Under the pieces are notes generated by a model. It saw only the letters and a list, made by a program, of their open reading frames with translations, searched no databases and had not been told where the DNA came from. Below are positions 11,304 to 12,667 of a stretch of DNA of 12,667 nucleotides, one piece after another (positions within the stretch are counted from its first letter, which is position 1; each line of letters begins with the position of its first letter). The stretch is from an uncultured Collinsella sp. (GTDB taxonomy: Bacteria; Actinomycetota; Coriobacteriia; Coriobacteriales; Coriobacteriaceae). The stretch covers positions 1 to 12,667 of the forward strand of contig CABUBS010000048.1 in NCBI GenBank assembly GCA_902489855.1. The letters are read 5' to 3'. The position numbers and the translations under genes are program-made.

Positions 11304-12503
11304 ATGGCCGAGATCGTTCTCAAACATGTTCAGAAGGTGTATCCCAACAACGAGTCCAAAAAGAAGGGCTTCTTTGGCAAAAAGAAGAAGACCGAGGAGA
11401 AGAAGCACAACCTCAAGGTTACTGAGGACGGTGTGCTCGCTGTAGAGGACTTCAACCTCACCGTTCACGACCAGGAGTTCATCGTCCTCGTTGGCCCCTC
11501 TGGCTGCGGTAAGTCCACGACGATGCGCATGGTCGCCGGCCTGGAGGACATTACCTCGGGCGACGTGCTCATCGACGGCAAGCGCGTCAACGACGTGGCG
11601 CCCAAGGACCGCGACATCGCCATGGTGTTCCAGAGCTATGCTCTGTACCCCAACATGACGGTGTACGAGAACATGGCGTTTACGCTTGAGCTCAAGAAGG
11701 TCCCCAAGGACGAGATCGACCGCAAGGTTCGCTCTGCTGCCGAGATCCTGGGTATTACCGAGTATCTCGACCGTAAGCCCAAGGCGCTCTCCGGCGGTCA
11801 GCGTCAGCGTGTCGCCATCGGCCGCGCCATCGTGCGAGACCCCAAGGTCTTCCTGATGGACGAGCCGCTGTCCAACCTGGACGCCAAGCTGCGTAACCAG
11901 ATGCGAGCCGAGCTCATTAAGCTGCGTCACGAGATCAAGGGCACCTTCATCTACGTTACTCACGACCAGACCGAGGCCATGACCCTTGGCGACCGCATCG
12001 TGGTCATGAAGGACGGCGTTGTCCAGCAGATCGCCACGCCGCAGGAGGTCTTCAGCCATCCCGCGAACATCTTCGTCGCCGGCTTCATCGGCGTGCCGCA
12101 GATGAACTTCTTCGATGCCCAGCTGGTGCGCTCGGGCAACGGCTTTACCGTCAAGACCGAGGATATGAACGTGGCGCTCGCCCCCGAGACCTGCGCTCAG
12201 CTTGCTCTCAACTGGGACGGCGGCGACGTGAAGGAGATCACGGCCGGCGTGCGCCCCGAGCAGATTCTGCTTGCCGACAAAGACGAGGAGGGCGCGCTCC
12301 AGGGTACCGTCGAGGTGACCGAGCTCATGGGTTCGACCGAGCATGTCCACGTGACCGCTCCCGACGGCCAGTTTGTTCTGATTATCCCCGTCGTCGACCT
12401 CGAGGCCAAGGGCGCGCTCAAGGCTGGCGACACTATCTGGTTCAAGTTCGAGAAGAACGCGACCCATCTCTTCGATAAGGTGTCTGGCAAGAACCTTATC
12501 TAG
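11304..12503 (+). CDS. CUT1-type sugar ABC transporter ATPase (MsmK/UgpC-like)
   Basis: A 399-aa ATP-hydrolysing subunit that powers the importer at the inner membrane face. Motifs: Walker A GPSGCGKST (64-72), Q-loop Q110, signature LSGGQRQRV (162-170), Walker B VFLMDEP (182-188), D-loop SNLDAKLR, and the switch His220 in YVTHDQTEAMTLGDRIVVM. The C-terminal part (about 240-399) matches the TOBE/MalK-type regulatory domain and contains GVRPEQILL. Unusual is a Lys-rich insertion at about 17-40 (KKKGFFGKKKKTEEKKHNLK) between the first strand and the AVEDFNL strand; relatives such as MsmK and UgpC normally have only a short turn there. The gene is last in the operon, after both permeases, and is followed by a terminator. 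In some species one such ATPase serves several importers; here it appears dedicated. Confidence 0.95.
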   Translation: MAEIVLKHVQKVYPNNESKKKGFFGKKKKTEEKKHNLKVTEDGVLAVEDFNLTVHDQEFIVLVGPSGCGKSTTMRMVAGLEDITSGDVLIDGKRVNDVAPKDRDIAMVFQSYALYPNMTVYENMAFTLELKKVPKDEIDRKVRSAAEILGITEYLDRKPKALSGGQRQRVAIGRAIVRDPKVFLMDEPLSNLDAKLRNQMRAELIKLRHEIKGTFIYVTHDQTEAMTLGDRIVVMKDGVVQQIATPQEVFSHPANIFVAGFIGVPQMNFFDAQLVRSGNGFTVKTEDMNVALAPETCAQLALNWDGGDVKEITAGVRPEQILLADKDEEGALQGTVEVTELMGSTEHVHVTAPDGQFVLIIPVVDLEAKGALKAGDTIWFKFEKNATHLFDKVSGKNLI

Positions 12504-12571
12504 GCCCGGTGCATCCGGACCCTCCCTTTGGGCGACTGCGGTATTGCCATCCTTTTGCCGCGGTCACATAT

Positions 12572-12616
12572 AAGGCTCCCCTCCCGTCCACTGGGCGAGA
12601 GGGGAGCCTTTCTTTT
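12572..12616 (+). terminator. Strong rho-independent terminator of the ABC operon
   Basis: A perfect 12-bp stem AAGGCTCCCCTC/GAGGGGAGCCTT (12572-12583 with 12599-12610) is followed by TCTTTT. It lies 68 bases after the ATPase stop. The 12504-12571 stretch in front holds nothing I recognise apart from a weak GCGG/CCGC pairing. Confidence 0.9.
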
Positions 12617-12631
12617 AGAGGCTTTAGCCTG

Positions 12632-12654
12632 TGCGGGGCGCGCAGCGCGCCGCA
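12632..12654. repeat. GC-rich hairpin at the window end
   Basis: TGCGGGGCGCGC (12632-12643) pairs with GCGCGCCGCA (12645-12654) apart from two extra G residues. It follows the operon terminator and has no T-tract. It may belong to a structure or gene beyond the window. Confidence 0.4.
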
Positions 12655-12667
12655 TCAGAAACCACCC

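Noticed and set aside
11271..12467. 398-codon minus-strand frame opposite the ABC ATPase
   Set aside because: It is antisense to a gene with all ABC motifs; its composition is typical of a GC-rich shadow frame.

Overview
The window looks like chromosomal DNA of a GC-rich gut actinobacterium of the Coriobacteriia, most likely Collinsella or a close relative. This is inferred from the strongly G/C-ending codon use, the GAAAGG-type ribosome binding sites and the character of the sugar-transport proteins. No rRNA or other decisive marker is present, so the assignment is tentative.

Layout. (1) 1-467 holds no recognisable protein gene but is densely structured: a 106-nt nested hairpin, a rho-independent terminator with no visible gene before it, a perfect 12-bp inverted repeat, and two tandem 33-bp palindromic repeats that end at a -10-like box. 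(2) 468-1838 (+) is a solitary AAA_14/DUF4143 ATPase, visibly less GC-rich than the rest. (3) 1839-2140 contains a terminator-like hairpin, a GC-rich tRNA-like element and a 16-nt copy of the 3' end of the adjacent tRNA gene. (4) 2141-6887 (-) carries, in transcription order, a PTS EIIC-EIIB protein fused to a HAD phosphatase, a polyprenyl synthetase, a peptidoglycan-binding-domain protein and tRNA-Gln(TTG). (5) 7112-7831 (+) is a GntR/UTRA (TreR-like) regulator, divergent from the PTS gene. (6) 8138-12503 (+) is a complete carbohydrate ABC importer: Tat-type lipoprotein binding protein, two permeases and an MsmK/UgpC-type ATPase, closed by a strong terminator.

How the parts work together. 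A palindromic motif close to TTGTTTAAACAA occurs four times, and I found it only in the control regions: once before the PTS-HAD gene, once before the regulator gene, and twice before the ABC operon. Three of these sites sit just downstream of a -10-like box, as expected for a repressor. The simplest reading is one local regulon: the GntR/UTRA protein senses a sugar or sugar phosphate and controls itself, a PTS transporter carrying its own phosphatase domain, and an ABC importer. No glycoside hydrolase is present, so the substrate is unknown; the EIIC family points to an alpha-glucoside.

The most interesting items are the PTS EIICB-HAD fusion, the four-site operator set, the repeat-rich leader of the orphan ATPase, and the partial tRNA-Gln duplication that may mark an old integration site.
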